Notes: a model not told the origin generated them from the sequence alone. Shown: positions 23,491 to 36,139, numbered from the stretch's first letter. The stretch: DNA of 64,000 nt from Promerops cafer (GCA_013398275.1 VZSE01011451.1:107097-171096), one strand, 5' to 3'. Program-made: numbers and translations.

Positions 23491-24753
23491 GTCCAGCTGA
23501 TAGGCTGTCCCCTTTGGTTCTGATCTTACACCCTCACAAATATCACAGTGGGTAGAAAAGAGAAGGGTATGATGACTTCCTTTCCTCATTCCCATGAATC
23601 TGGGCAAACCTGATGTGAAGGCAAGATCCCTCTGCTTTCCAGGACTTAGGGCTGGCCATGAGCAAGGAGGGAGTTCCATACACTGCTGCCCGCCCTGGCC
23701 CATGGAAATGAACCAGTGGAGGGGAAAACACAGCCCAGTGTGAACCTCAGACTGTGGGAGAGGGAGATAATTACCCCTCCTGAAAAGAAAGGAAAAGGCA
23801 TTGCACAGTCACTGCTGGAATTTTTTTGCCAGGCACTTTTATCAGTGACAAGAGAAAGGCAGCTCTGCTCACTAAAAAGCAGCTTTCTGTGGGGTGAGAT
23901 CCTCCTGCTTGTGTAGGAAATGTAAAAAGCAGAGGATCCTAAGAAGGTATAGAGAGCAGAAAATACTAAAACTTTGCAGAGCAAGTCAGGAAGCAAATAG
24001 ATACAATGATGGAAGCTACAAGGACATGAACAGTGATTTGAGTTTGTGAGTTTAGCAGGGTCAGGATGTAAGGAAGTAGAAAAATATGCTTAGGAAGATA
24101 ATAGAAAGTCCTAAGTTTAATAATGGATTAGTGTGTATTGTTTCTTAGAGCAGTTCTGAAGTTCTTCCTTAACGGGACCCAAAGGTGATGGAAATGTTAT
24201 TTACAGGCAGCCAAATTCCCAGGAGGGGACTGGCAGGGGCAGCTCTTGGGTATCAGGTGCAATCATGTTTTAACTCATGGGAACAGTGCCCACTCCAAGC
24301 TCTGGACTCTTGGTTTTGGTGGAAATTCTGGCAGCAGCTGAATGTGGGGTTGTTCTCTTTGACATTGAGAAGCCAGCTGAGATTCCAGCTGCCAGAACAA
24401 AGGCTGAGGAGCTGTGTTTAACAGCACGAGGAGCCAGCTCTACATTACACACACACACGCACACGCTGAGCTGTCCCCGGCATTAAAATTTCATTACAAG
24501 GAGTGCACCAGGAATAACCATTATCAATTATATATTACACGCCGCTTTAGTCTAAAAGAAATCTGATGGCTCGGGGGTTCTGCTGTGAGAAGGAGCCTCT
24601 CTTGCAGGGTTTGGAGCTGGTTGTGTGATGGAGCTTTGTGACTCACCACACAAGTCCCACTCTCCCAGCCCCGTGTCCTTATGGTGGGAATATCCTCTCC
24701 AGGAGGTGCCTGGCTGGCTGTTTGTCCCACTTCCATGCAGGTCATGCTGGGTT
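23491..24753. other. Unique noncoding sequence
   Basis: Contains a CA-rich microsatellite at about 24447-24465. No exon recognised. Confidence 0.45.
24447..24465. repeat. CA dinucleotide microsatellite
   Basis: About nine CA units with one CG interruption. Confidence 0.7.
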
Positions 24754-24890
24754 ATCACAGAATCACAGAATGGTTTGGGTTGGAAGGGTTCCAGTCACAC
24801 TTTCCACTGTCCCGGGTTGCTCCAAGCCCAGTCCAACCCAGCTTTTAACATTTCCAGGGATGAGGCAGCCACAGCTTCTCTGGGCAACCC
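24754..24890 (-). mobile_element. CR1 LINE 3' end, J-like
   Basis: Starts with two reversed tail units, then 'ggtttgggttggaagggt'. The 'aaagatcatctcattcca...gcaggga' part is deleted, so the terminus joins straight to the 'cactttccactgtcccgggt' block. Confidence 0.9.
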
Positions 24891-25605
24891 TCTGTGGGAT
24901 GCCCAGGATAGGACAGGGGTTGAGGATTGGATCTTGTGGCTTTTTGTGAAGAACTGGCTTTGATATCTGGATAATGCCAGCGTGCCAGGAGCCCCTTAGG
25001 TAACCCACTTGGTCCCCTGAGATGTCACCTACAGCCACGGGCGCCTCCAAAGGTGGCTGTTCCTGTGTGTCTTGGACACCTTTCATGGGTGGGACCACTG
25101 GAGGTGTCCCCACTGCTGACAGAAGGCTCTTTGGTGGCCTCAATGTCCTCCTTCAGACACTTTGGTTTAAGCACCAGACCTCACCCACATCCCAGAGCTG
25201 AGGTGTCCATGAACTTGTCCTGCACCATTTCCCTGGGACAGCAGTGACAGCCATCCCTTCAGCGTCTGCAGCACCCAAATCTCCTCCTTCCCCCTGTGCA
25301 CCAGGCCTGAGGGCTGAGCAGCTTTTAAAAACCAAGCCCACAAACTCTTCCATTCTTAAGTTGCTCCTCGTCCCCACCCTGAGCAGCCTTGACCCTATGA
25401 AAAATCCATTTCTTCATGTTGAGGAATAAATGCTGGCATTGTCTGAAGGCTTTGCTGTGAAATGATCCCCCTCCATAGATGGCAGACAATGAACAACCCC
25501 AGATCCTGACAGATGATAATGACAGGGACACCAAGAAGCAATGTGGTGGAGGGAGGGGATGTTGGAGGGTGCTAAAGTCTTTACACTGATATTTCAATCC
25601 AATTA
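24891..25605. other. Unique noncoding sequence
   Basis: No repeat or exon recognised. Confidence 0.45.
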
Positions 25606-26022
25606 ATGCCTCTGTGTGTGATGCCTTAGGATTTTAGCTTTTAAATTTGTCATATATTTGTAATCCTGCAAATTCTTCAGTGTATAACTCTAGAGCTCCA
25701 TAGCCTGTCAGCTGCTGTTCTCCCATTTTATTCAGACAAAAGTTCCTCTCTAGGCCCGGGACTCAAGGACACCTCACTGTCTCAGGCCCCAAAAACTAAA
25801 AACAAAAGTTGTTTGGGCTATATGATTTCAAACTGGGAGTATATGACTTCAGTACCTGGAGCTGTAATTGGAGGATTAATCCCTGATATGTAAATGGACC
25901 AAACTTAACAATTGTATGAAAAACTCGTGACCATTTCCCCCAGAGTGTACCTATTGAAGGCCTTCAATAAATACCCACTTTTAGTCTCTTAGTTTTGTCT
26001 AGCCTCTGTTTCAGGTAGCCAC
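25606..26022 (+). mobile_element. Solo LTR, same family as 222-690
   Basis: Aligns in order with the first LTR: 'gatgcctta' near 25619, 'ctcgtgacca' near 25924, AATAAA at 25966-25971, then a 'tctagcctctgtt' motif near 26000. Regions between these anchors are diverged and differ in length, so the two copies look like separate old insertions rather than the two ends of one provirus. No gag-, pol- or env-like frame is visible near it. Confidence 0.65.
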
Positions 26023-26156
26023 TCCACTCCATTGTGTGCACCAAAGTACTGGATCTTGTGGAAACATCAGCAGCTGGGGGGGAACAGTCAGGCTAGGGGG
26101 GTCTGCAGGACTTTGTCCACTCCCTCAAAGTTTTTGGGAGGACATCCTCAGGCAGA

Positions 26157-26427
26157 TAGGGAAAGGACATGGGGGAGTGGTTTTCAAACTAAAAGAGAAG
26201 AGATTTAGATTGGATCTTAGGAGGAAATTCTTCCTTGTGAGGGTGGGGAGGCCCTGGCACAGGTTGCCCAGAGAAGCTGTGGCTGCCCCTGGATCCCTGG
26301 AAGTGTCCAAGGCCAGGCTGGACGGGGCTTGGAGCAGCCTGGGATAGTGGAAGGTGTCCCTGCCCGTGGCAGGGGGTGGAATCTGATGATCTTTCAGGTC
26401 CCTTCCCACCCAAACCATTCTGTGATA
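26157..26427 (+). mobile_element. CR1 LINE, J-like, 3' part
   Basis: Well-preserved copy from the 'actaaaagagaagagattta' block to 'ccaaaccattctgtgata'. The frame 26036-26347 crosses it and is not a host gene. Confidence 0.95.
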
Positions 26428-28902
26428 AAACTACAGTGGATCCCACATTTCCTTGCTGCCAACAAGCCCATGGCTGCACTTTGAAATCCTTATTTCCCTT
26501 TCCCATCCAGTGGATCGTGCCTGAGAAAGTGATTTCTCAGGATGCAGATTAAAGCAGAACAGCAGAGAGCCTCCAGTGCAATTATGAAAAGGAGAAAATA
26601 AAAAATAGTAATTAAAAGTCATATTTCTGCTGGGTAAATGCCTGGGCAGGGCTGGGAGTTGTTGGAGAGAAAGATGCCTGAAATACAGAGGAGGCAGCAG
26701 AGGTGGGGATGGGACAGAAAGGCTTTGTCTGTGCCAGTGAAGGAAACAGGGACAGGGATTGCACCGTTCCTGCTGTCACCTGCTGGCACAGTCCCTTGCA
26801 CAGTTTTAATCCAGCAAAACAGGCCTGGTGGATGCTGGTCTCTGCTGTCACCTGCCTGTGACTCAGTTTCCTGTGGGGTGAGCCAGGAATGGTGAGTCCT
26901 TTGGTCATCCTGTCTGTGTGGACGGTGGGACACACGGCATTCCAGTGCAGCTGCTGAAATGGAGGAGGGGAAAAGCAAAGCAATTTGGGCTGGGTGGGAG
27001 AGGCTTTACCCACTGAAACGAAAACATGGGCAGAGTTTGATTTGGTTCAACCCTGAACTGAGCACCTTTGACCTCCTGGAGTGGCAGTCAGGGCACAGCC
27101 TGAGGGCATCTCGGGTGGCATTTGGCACCTGGGGAAAAACTAGGGAAAAGCAACATCTGTATGTGTGAACTATCCAGAGCCTCTTCTCCGAGGTGCTGAG
27201 GTCTTGTCCTTGGGCTGCCCAAACTGCAAACACTCTTCCAGCGCCTGATCCAGCAAGGATTTGCACCTCAAAGATCCCGTACCCCCTGCACCCTTGTGGG
27301 ACATGGGGTCAAGGGCTCCTTCTGCCCCTTCCCAACCCTCTCAGCCCTGGCTAAAATGAGACCTCTGAGCTGACTGGTTGGCAGGTGATTGAAGCCTCAA
27401 TACTTGGAAACTTCAACCACGCTCCTGCCGTGGACGTTCACCCAGGAGAAGATGCCAGTGGGACAGCTGGGATGGGACCTTCCCAGGAAAGTCTTCCTGC
27501 ACCACCCATCAGCCCATTTCTGCTGTGGGGACATAGGTCCAGCCCCACAGGCAACAAATGAGACCCCAGCTATGGTGAACGTTTCAGAAAATGCTCAAAG
27601 AACCCCTCCAAAGGCAAAACCCTAGAGCCCAGAGGAACTCTTTGCCTTCCTGCTGCTGAATCACCAGTGGGGAGTGGGAATTAAACAGAGGAAAGTAAGA
27701 ATGGAGCAGCAGGAAGTGGAAATTGTAAACAGAAACCAGATTAAAAATTTAATGGGTCTAAGCAGGCGCTGGGGGTGGGAGAGAGAGGGGCTGGCAGGGA
27801 GCGGAGGCTGGTGCTGTCTGAAAGGGCTGTGGGAAGCTCCAGCAATCCCACTGCACCCAGGGGAAGGGAAACATGCTCTGGAGTGGGAGCTGGAAGTGCA
27901 GTCACTGGGCTGGGTCATGCCCAAGAGCTCGGGGGACATTTGGAGGGACAAGGTGGAAGTTCAGGACTGCCACCATCCCACTCTTTGCTGTGGTCCCACA
28001 TGGGGCTTGGGGCAGGGGTGGGGTGCAGAGCAATGGAGGCTGTTTGAGGGGTGATGGGAATTCATGGATATAAAGGAAGAAAAGGTTTTTCAGCCCCGTG
28101 TAAATGTGCCTGGGGCAACGAGGAGATGGGCTCATGAAAATCAGCCTCCTCAGGTATTAAATCAGGAGGAAGCTCAGGCCAACCCAGGATGAGCCTGGTG
28201 GCTGAAGATGCAGAAGACTGAGGCTCAAATTCCAGTTCTTGCAGGATCCCAGGGTTCAAAATCCCTGCTTTTCCCATTGCCTCCCCAAGTTTTCCTTTAC
28301 ATGCTCCAACATGAAATCACTTCCAGATCTCTCCCCACACTCCAGCTAAGAAAGCAAATTGCTCTGTGAGAAGAGCAAAGCAAGGCTGGTTTCCAAGGGA
28401 TGGTGGGTTCTACAGCATCCAGTAAAGCACAAACTCCAATGAAAGATTTACCCAAGTCTGTGACACTCATCAAGTCTCTCTGATGGGTGGTTTGGCTGGA
28501 ATTTAGGAGGGAATAGGGTCCAGGGGTACTTTTTCCTTCACTGAGAACACTGAGGTTCCTATTCTCTTTCCATGTGCCTGGTTGTGTGAAAGTTGAAGGA
28601 TTTATCCTCTGAAAAATCAGTATTAAAAGTTTTGAGGGGTCCACCCTCTGTCCCTGCGTAAGTCTGGTTTCTTTTGGAAATAAATGTAAAGCTGTGGTGA
28701 AAGACTGCCCAAAACCAAACAGAAAAACTTTGGAAACAGAATTTTGCACCTCTCAGGCAAAGAGAAGCATTTAAAATGCCTCTGAGGTGAGGTTTGACTT
28801 TCAAAATTTTCCTCCAGGCTCCAACACCTGAGGGGAAAAAAAATAATGATGAAGAAATGGAATACTGATAACTTCTTCTCTGCTTGCCTGGATTTAATAC
28901 CA
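26428..28902. other. Unique noncoding sequence
   Basis: About 2.5 kb with no recognised mobile element. Frames of 119-133 codons near 26612-27013 and one of 150 codons at 28297-28749, all on the minus strand, lack recognisable domains. 28800-28900 holds an A run. Confidence 0.45.
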
Positions 28903-28950
28903 TGGAATGATAGAATCATTTAGGTTGGAAAAGACCTTTCAGATCATCAT
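28903..28950 (-). mobile_element. CR1 LINE 3' terminal scrap, Y/D-like
   Basis: Only the reversed tail 'gatagaatcatt' and 'taggttggaaaagacct' remain, about 48 bases. Confidence 0.75.
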
Positions 28951-29353
28951 TTTTGTTACTTTCTGAGGGCTTGGTGTGCATCTCGGAGAGCCTGAGAGTG
29001 GCAATGCCTTAGTTAGAGCCAGTGAATTTCAGGACATAGAGAAAAGAGCTGTTTGATCACACCAGTGATCTGAGCTACAGATGGGACAGCAACCCTGTCT
29101 GGTGGCTCAGTAACCACGTCCTGGTGCTGGTGACCGTGTCCCCTCCCTGCTGTGCCCACCACCCCAACCAGTCTCTGAGACAACCGTGGAAAAGCTGTGG
29201 CTTCACACAGAGCTGAGCTGAATCCCCTTTTTGGACCTTCCCTGTGTGAGTCACCTCCTCATGTCCTCCTCCAGGAAGGGACCACATTCCTGCCTGGCTG
29301 CCCCTGGGAAGAGGTGCCGGATGCCACCTTGTCCCAGGGAGCACGTGTGTCAC

Positions 29354-29628
29354 CATGGAATCACAGAGTGGTTTGGGTTGGGAGGGAAAGTAAAGCTCAT
29401 CTCATTCCAACCCTGCCATGGCAGGGACACTTCCCACTATCCCAGGCTGCTCCAAGCCCCATCCAACCTGGCCTTGGACACTTCCAGGGATCCAGGGGCA
29501 GCCACAGCTTCTGTGGGCACCCTGTGCCAGGGCCTCACCACCCTCACAGGGAACAATTCCTTCCCAATATCCCATCTAACCCCACCCTCTGCCAGTCTGA
29601 AGCCATTCCCCTTGTCCTGTCCCTCCAC
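29354..29628 (-). mobile_element. CR1 LINE, J-like, 3' part
   Basis: Complete from the reversed 3' end to the 'gtctgaagccattccccttg' block, with little divergence, so probably a younger insertion. Confidence 0.95.
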
Positions 29629-30387
29629 GTGTGAGTGCATCCATGGAAGTGTTCCAGAGGCTCCGAGCAAACCCCTTCCACGCAGATCCCCGACTTGCAG
29701 GTTGACCTGCACCTCGCCAGGTCTCAGCCAGCAGTAAGGGGATCCCGCCGTGACTCATCCTCACGGATCTGACACATTGACAAAAGCCCGGAGGGCTCTG
29801 GCTCCCGGCCAAATCCCTCCACTTCATTCACGGAAAAGAGGGACCGGGAGGGAAACGGGCTGGGCACGGGTCCAGGGAGCAGAAGCACAGGCGGATCTGG
29901 CCATTGCACAGAGTCCTCCTATAGCCATGGATGGAGGCCAGGGGCACGGGAAGGAGCCGCAGCCATCCCTGCCACAAGCAGGCTCCGGCCAGGAAACAGC
30001 AAGGCAGCGGAGTCCTGGGCCAGAAACTCACCCTGGGGGAGGGAAGAGGAGCAGACCCTTCAGGAAAGCCCTGTTCCTAGGAAAGGTCATGTCCTTCTGG
30101 ACAAATCCCTCCAGTGGCACCATTAACCTGAGCAGTGTGGTTTTCCCAGCTGGATCTAGAGCCAAGCTCCAGTCTTAAGCAGCAGCAAGACCTCAGCAGC
30201 AGCACAGGTAAGGACAAGGAAGGGGCAGTCCCTGGGTGTTGTGGGATGCAAATATTCCTTGTGCAATCCCTCGTGCATCCACATCTTTCTGAGTGCCCAC
30301 GGATGCTTCCAGTGTTGGAAATTACTTATGTTTCTCACAGCTTTTTCGTAATTGCTGCTGGAGATGAAAAGACATCCAGGGATTTGA
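29629..30387. other. Unique region with a GC-rich part and an exon-like segment
   Basis: 29740-30060 is GC-rich with some CpG and an AP-1-like 'tgactca' near 29752. The candidate exon 30150-30207 follows. Confidence 0.45.
30150..30207 (+). CDS. Candidate 58-base internal exon, product unknown (low confidence)
   Basis: An acceptor 'gtggttttcccag' ends at 30149, with a branch-like 'attaacc' about 20 bases upstream, and a strong donor 'acag|gtaagg' starts at 30208. Between them one frame is open and reads LDLEPSSSLKQQQDLSSST. The length is not a multiple of three, so inclusion would shift the frame downstream. Both splice signals are good, but a match of this quality is expected by chance in tens of kilobases. 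Confidence 0.2.
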
Positions 30388-30436
30388 AAGTAGGTGGTCT
30401 TTAAGGTCCCAACCCAAACCATCCAGTGATTTGATG
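30388..30436 (+). mobile_element. CR1 LINE 3' terminal fragment, J-like
   Basis: Carries 'ggtctttaaggtcccaaccc' with five bases lost ('ttcc' region) compared with other copies, then a worn tail. Confidence 0.75.
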
Positions 30437-30682
30437 GGATACTGGAGCATATCACACCCACAGGGACACCAATAACAGGGGGAAAACCTGTAAATAGTAA
30501 CGCCTAAATAATTCCCTGATCACCAGAATATTAGTTCAGAGGGATCATTCCTGCTGGAGACATTGCTGGAATAAGCACCTTCCTAGAAAAGGAATTGTTT
30601 TTTTTTTTTTTTTGAACTGGTATTTTCCAGCAGGGAAACTAAAGCTTGCCTTGAGAAATTCCTAGACAGCTTTCTCAGGAGA
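30437..30682. other. Short unique gap with T run
   Basis: Contains 18 consecutive T bases at 30598-30615; nothing else recognised. Confidence 0.6.
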
Positions 30683-30890
30683 TTCATAGACTCAACAAGT
30701 CATTAAGGTTGGAAAAGCCCTTTAGGACCATCAAGTCCAACCATTCCCCCAGCACTGCCAAGCCCACCACAGAGCCATGTCCCCAAGTGCCACATCCACA
30801 GGGCTTTTAAATCCCTCCAGGGATGGGGACTCCACCACTTCCCTGGACAGGGAATGCCCTGTGCCTCGGTGCAATCTGCTTGGAAAAGGC
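30683..30890 (-). mobile_element. CR1 LINE, D/E-like
   Basis: Starts 'ttcatagactcaacaagtca', then 'aaggttggaaaagccc', and contains 'catgtccccaagtgccacat' and the 'gatggggactccaccacttc' block. Confidence 0.92.
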
Positions 30891-32480
30891 TGCTGAAGAG
30901 GCAGGAAACCCTCAATGGGTTTCAAGTGTCAGGCCTGGAGACCTGAGAGCCAACCCCAGAATATTTTAAGCCGTGGGGATAAGAACTGAGCCACAATCCT
31001 CTCTCAGAAGGCACACGGAGGAGCCAGGCTGGGACAGGCTGGACACTTCCCTCCTGCTTCCACTGATTGCATCTGCAGGTCTTAGGGATGAACTGCAGGG
31101 AGTGACAACCTGTCAAAAACAAAAAGACTCTTCAATATGACCCCACCTGGACTTTGATCCTCAGCCAAGCCTCTTGTAAGAGAGAGGTGATGGCTGGTTT
31201 GCTTTCAAAGCTGCAGCAGTGGCTTAAGGCAGTGCAGCCCCCAGACTAGTGCTGGATTAGTCTCACTCCAGTGCTTTAATGTATCTGTAAAGGTTAAGAG
31301 CTGATTCCTGGACGTGTCAACCACGCAATAGGGCTGTGCTGGGAGGGGAGGCAGAAATGACAGCTCAAAAGCAAGCAAAGGGAATTTAGGGAGTTTAAGA
31401 AGAGCCTTCTGAAGAGAGAGATATTGGTCTGGGGGGCAGTGCCTGGGAGGGAAGGGGCTCAATCCCACTGCCCACCTGGGGCTGATCGTTGATCCCACAG
31501 AAGGCAGCGAGGTGAATTTGGAAAACACGAGTCTAACACAAGGCAGAAGTGCAGCAGCAAGGCCAAAACATCTGCAGAGACCCCGACCCCGCTCCTGGGC
31601 CACAGCCAGCAAACCCTTGGAGAGGGATCCACACCATCCCCATCCCAACATCACCTCCGAGCCCCACTGCAGAATTCAGGGAAGCACCTCCTTAGGCACC
31701 AGAGCCTGACTCCATCAAGCAGGGAGGAAAATGAACACTTTAGTTGTAGCATTAGTCACGGGCTCCTGTGCGTGAGGGAAGTGGATCCCAGCGCTGTGCT
31801 CCTCCCACACGAGCAGTCCCATTGAGATCCAGAGCTACTCAAGCAGGGAGAAGTCAAGCGAAGTGAGGGTGTGTGGGTAGCTCTCACAGTGCTTTTAAGG
31901 TAACGTTGGAGGTTGCCGTCCATTTTTTTTCCCCTCTTGAAATTCACTGAACAATTTTCTCCCTCTTGTAATCTTTTTTCTTTAATTTTTTTTTTTTTTT
32001 TTTTTTTTTTAACCGAATCCACATTACAGAGAAAAATGGCAGGAAAGTGTAATTGTAGAGGAGGGGAGGGAATGCAGAGTAGGGAGAGGAGGCAGCTGTA
32101 TTGACCATCTGCTATACCGCTAAAAACACCCACTTAAGTGTCTGTTTACAAATCAAGTTGCCCGTGTCAGGAGAAACAGAGGCACTTCTTCAGCAGGATC
32201 AGATGATTGGCTGCCAACACACTGGGTTTATTAGGGAGCAGGCTGGGTCTGGGTGAAAATGTGTGGTAGGAGAGGAACGAACCCAAAATCTGTTCCCTAC
32301 AAGGAAATACTGAGAGGCACAAGGCAGGAAAAACCAGTGCCTGCAAGGAGCTGTACAGTGGGCTCACCCCGAGCCAGCTGCCACTCCTAGAGGGATCCCA
32401 AGCTTTCCTGAATATGAGGTTTATCTCAAAAAAAGCCCCACATTCAGCTCCAGCTTTGGCTTCATTGTTTGCCAAGGATG
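30891..32480. other. Unique noncoding sequence with a 25-base T run
   Basis: The T run is at 31986-32010. A minus-strand frame of 149 codons at 31205-31654 shows no recognisable family. Confidence 0.45.
31986..32010. repeat. Poly(T) run of 25
   Basis: Uninterrupted T run preceded by 'ctttaa'. The next downstream sequence is not a known retroposon, so it is not clearly the tail of a minus-strand processed transcript. Confidence 0.9.
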
Positions 32481-32830
32481 ATGTCACAGAATGATGGAAC
32501 CACAGAATGTTTTGGATTGGAAGGGACTTTAAAGTCCAACTTAAGGCATCAATCTCATTCCAGCCCCTGTCAACACCTTCCACTATCCCAACACTTCCAC
32601 TTGCTCCAAGCCCTGTCCAGCCTGGCCTTAGACACTTCCAGGGATCCAGGGACAGCCACAGCTTCTCTGGGCAACCTGTGCCAGGGCCTCATCACCCTCA
32701 CAGGGAACAATTTCCTCCTAAGATCTAATCTAAATCCATTCTCTTTTAGTTTAAAACAGATCCCTGTTGTCCTGTCACAATCTGCCTGTGTAAAAAGTTC
32801 CTCTTCATCTTTTTTTGTAAGCCTCCCTTT
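32481..32830 (-). mobile_element. CR1 LINE, J-like, long copy
   Basis: Includes an extra short insertion near the 3' end ('ttaaggcatcaatctc') and a second small insertion in the 'cactatcccaacacttccac' block. It continues to the 'agtttaaaacagatccctg' and 'gcctgtgtaaaaagttcctc' blocks. Confidence 0.93.
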
Positions 32831-33669
32831 AAGATGAAGCGAATTCCAGGTGAGACCAGCTCCTTTTCCCTTCCTTCCACTTTGGACAGTGCTATATCCT
32901 TCCTCCATCAGACAGCACTGCTTGGCATTTCGCATCCATCTTAGGCAGAAATGTTAAACAAAAACCTGCCAAACACTTTTCCAGAGGTGTATTTAATCCC
33001 AGCAGGGATAATGAAGCATCCTGACCCCTCAGATGTCAGGTCATTGCTAATAAGTGCCTAATGATGCAAACAAAGCTTTAAAGATGCGTTGCTAACTGAT
33101 TCCTGCTTCCATTTCCTCCATCCTTGGGAAAGCAGGTGCAGGAGGATCCAGCTGCATTTTGGGAATCTGCACACACAGCTGAGGCTGCCTCTGTTCCAGA
33201 AACCAGGGGCCCTGAGCTTCTGACACAGCCACAACTCAGGTGATGCCCTTCAGAGAACCTGAGCTGGGTCTCCAGGGGCCACCTCACCATCCCAATCCAC
33301 CCTAAAAGGGATTTGGGGGCAGCAGGAATTTTAGGATAACCCAGCAACGATGTCCCGAAGTCAACTGGGAGAAACAGCTTTCTCTGATTATGGAATTCAT
33401 GAGATAGGACTTGAGAAACAGGGAATCATGCAGGTAGAGTTGCCTTAGGACTTAACTGCACTCAACTCTCCCAAATCCAGTTTCTGGGATTCTATAAAAT
33501 CAGAAGCCAGGTGTTTGCAGTGTTGGAAACTCATCCAGCATAGTCAAAGAGTTCAGATTTGAAGGTTTAGATGGAAGGTTTAGATGCCAGACATCAGTCG
33601 AGGAACCTTTAAAGGATTCCCCTGACTGCTTCCAACCTGGCCACTTCTGGGCACACACGTGGGGATGAG
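32831..33669. other. Unique noncoding sequence
   Basis: Includes a local duplication of 'gaaggtttagatg' near 33560-33585. No exon recognised. Confidence 0.45.
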
Positions 33670-33930
33670 ATCATGGAATCACAGGATCTGTAAAGTTGGA
33701 AAAGACCTCTGAGAACACTGAGTCCAACCATTCCCCAGCACTGCCAAATCCACCACTAACCCATGTCCCCAAGTGCCACATCCACGCAGCTTTTAAGTCC
33801 CTCCAGGGATGGGGATTCCACCCCTGCCCCGAGCAGCTGTGCCACTGCCTGACCACCCTCTAAGTGAAGATTTTTTTCCCAGTATCCCATCTAAACCCCC
33901 CCTGGCACAACTTGAGGTCGTTTCCTCTTC
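33670..33930 (-). mobile_element. CR1 LINE, D/E-like
   Basis: Contains 'gtccaaccattccccagcac', 'catgtccccaagtgccacat' and the upstream 'ggcacaacttgaggtcgttt' block. About 70 bases between 'gggattccacccctgcc' and 'gcctgaccaccctc' are rearranged or shortened. Confidence 0.92.
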
Positions 33931-36139
33931 AATCCGAGCATCTCCACAGTTGTGGATCAACGAGTGGCCCTGACGTTGGTGCCCAAGGCAACCACAGCTG
34001 TTGTAAATCAAAGCTGCCCCGCCAAGGTCACTCAGTTTGCATTTCTTTGCATCCGTGGAAAGCCTGGCTTGTACTCCAGCACGAGCAGGTGTCCAAGTGG
34101 GACTATAAAAATAGTGATGGGGACACTTAGAAATGTTAAGGCAGATGGCACAGCTCCATCCCAGCTCCTGCCTGCAGAAAGCCCTGGCGAATTCCTCGGG
34201 AGTCCTGGCTGACCTGTCTGCAGCCACTGACCATTCCAGGCTGTGTAAAATCCCGGCCATGTGCCAGGGATCTTCTCCCTGACAATCAGTCCCGGCACGC
34301 CTCTTGAGGAAAGCCCTGCCAGCCTTTCCTCCCTCATGCTGCCCTATCCAGTAGTTTTCTCTCACTGGGGAGCCCAAGGAAGAATTCCTCCGTGCAGGCA
34401 CAGAATTTTTAAGATGCAGCAACACCAGAGAGGCAGCCAGGCCTCTCCTGCAGCCTGTGGTCAGCTGGCAGGGCTGCATGAGAGGCAGATCCAGGCAGCT
34501 GCCAGCCTTTCATCTCCTGCAGGAGCTGGTGTTCCCCGTCCTTTTGAGCAACTGCACGTTACCAGCGAGTCAACAGAGCAGACACTGCTGATCAGCTGTT
34601 AATGCTCACTCCAAAGATGAAAATATTTAACATGAAATCAGATCTTGGAGGATTTAAAAAAAGATTTTACTATTTTTATTCTCTCCCTCTTTTTTTTTTT
34701 TTTTTAATTCCTTTCCCTTTTAATTCACTCCTTTATCTTCCAGGCCTTGATAGTGCCAGGAACTGACTGATGACTGTGGTGTTAAGTTGCCTCTGGTTAA
34801 ATCAAACACTGCTTCAAGCAGAGAGTTTCTGGCTGGGAGCAGTTCAAGAGTGACGTGGAGCAAGGGAATAAAAATGCCTCTTTGATGGGTGGAGGGAGCT
34901 ACGCTCCTGGGTTGATGGAGAGAGGAGGAAAATATCCCTGTGCCGATTTATCCCTGTCGTGTGGCACACACAGGGAGGGTTCAGATAATCTGGGCAGCTG
35001 TGAGGCTCGTGCAGGCCAGGGGAGCATGACTGTAGGAACAAAAGCTCACAAAAGTGTCAGCAGCTTCCACTCGGAGGGGAGAGAGGATCCTGTGCTTTGT
35101 CTTCTCACAGAGACATGCACCAAAAAAAAGCCCAATGCCTCCTGCTGGAGTGAAGCTCCACAGCCTCTCTCCCTGCAGGAAGAAATCAGTGGAAATGTTA
35201 GTCCAGGGACTCATTTTGCTCAGCAGCAGCTGCCTCTCAGAGGGTTGTTCAGCCACTGAACCAGCCCCATCCAGTTGGGCTTCCAGGTGCACACCCTGCT
35301 GCAAACCATTCCCATTATGCCAAGCAGCCTTTCCAGTGGCTCACGGATGTCCAAAATCTGAGTGGAGTTTCCTTCAAGGTCAGTTCCTGCCTCTGCTCCC
35401 ACCAGGTGAAGCTTTTCTAGAAAGCTGGTGAACTCCTCCTGCTCCACTTTGTGCCATTTTGCATTAAAATCAACGTCACTTGGAGCAGCAAAGCTCTGCT
35501 CTTTATTCATTCAGCAGGGCTGCTCATCCCCCTCATGCAGATGAGCACCAAACACATCCTGGGAGCACCCAGGGAATCCATCCCCCACTTAAAAGAGCCA
35601 CTCTGGTTAACACAGAAAGCTGGAAAGTCTGGAGAAAGGGCTTATTTTATATTTTATTTTTTTGATTTTTATGCAGCACATTAGGTATGAGCCAGCTGCC
35701 CTATGGTGAAGGTTGCATCTCTGGGGGAAGGAACACGTCACCTTGGTGACCAGGTGGAGCTTCCAGCACTGCTCTGAAGTCACACAGCAGCTGAGATGTC
35801 TCTGGGATATTTAAGTCCCTTGGAGCTCAAACACTTCTCCTGTCAGGGCCCTGCCCAGCCTTTTATGTGCTGTGCACTAGAAGTTGCTGAGCTATCCCAT
35901 AATTCAGACATCCATGAGATGTCCCAAGCGGGGTCACAAACCCAAACTGCCTTGAATCAAAGTTGGATCAAATCCTGTCAGACCTCACAAACTGCTCTGC
36001 TGGGTCAGACTCATCCATTTTCTGGCTCCAACAATGGTCAACAGCAGATTCCCAAGGAAAGGATTAAAACTGGGTAAGATGAGAATTTCCCACAACTCTC
36101 CCAATCTCCAGCAGTCTCCACATTTGGTACTGCCAGGGA
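33931..36139. other. Unique noncoding sequence with T run
   Basis: T run of 16 at 34690-34705. A minus-strand frame of 228 codons (33793-34479) begins in the flanking CR1 and is rejected. No known gene seen. Confidence 0.45.
34690..34705. repeat. Poly(T) run of 16
   Basis: Preceded by 'ctccctc' and followed by AT-rich pyrimidine sequence. Confidence 0.8.

Noticed and set aside
28251..28266. T-arm-like 'gggttcaaaatccc' suggesting a tRNA
   Set aside because: No acceptor stem, D arm or anticodon arm can be built around it.
31986..32010. Poly(T) as the tail of a minus-strand processed pseudogene
   Set aside because: The adjoining sequence shows no recognisable transcript and no flanking direct repeats were seen.
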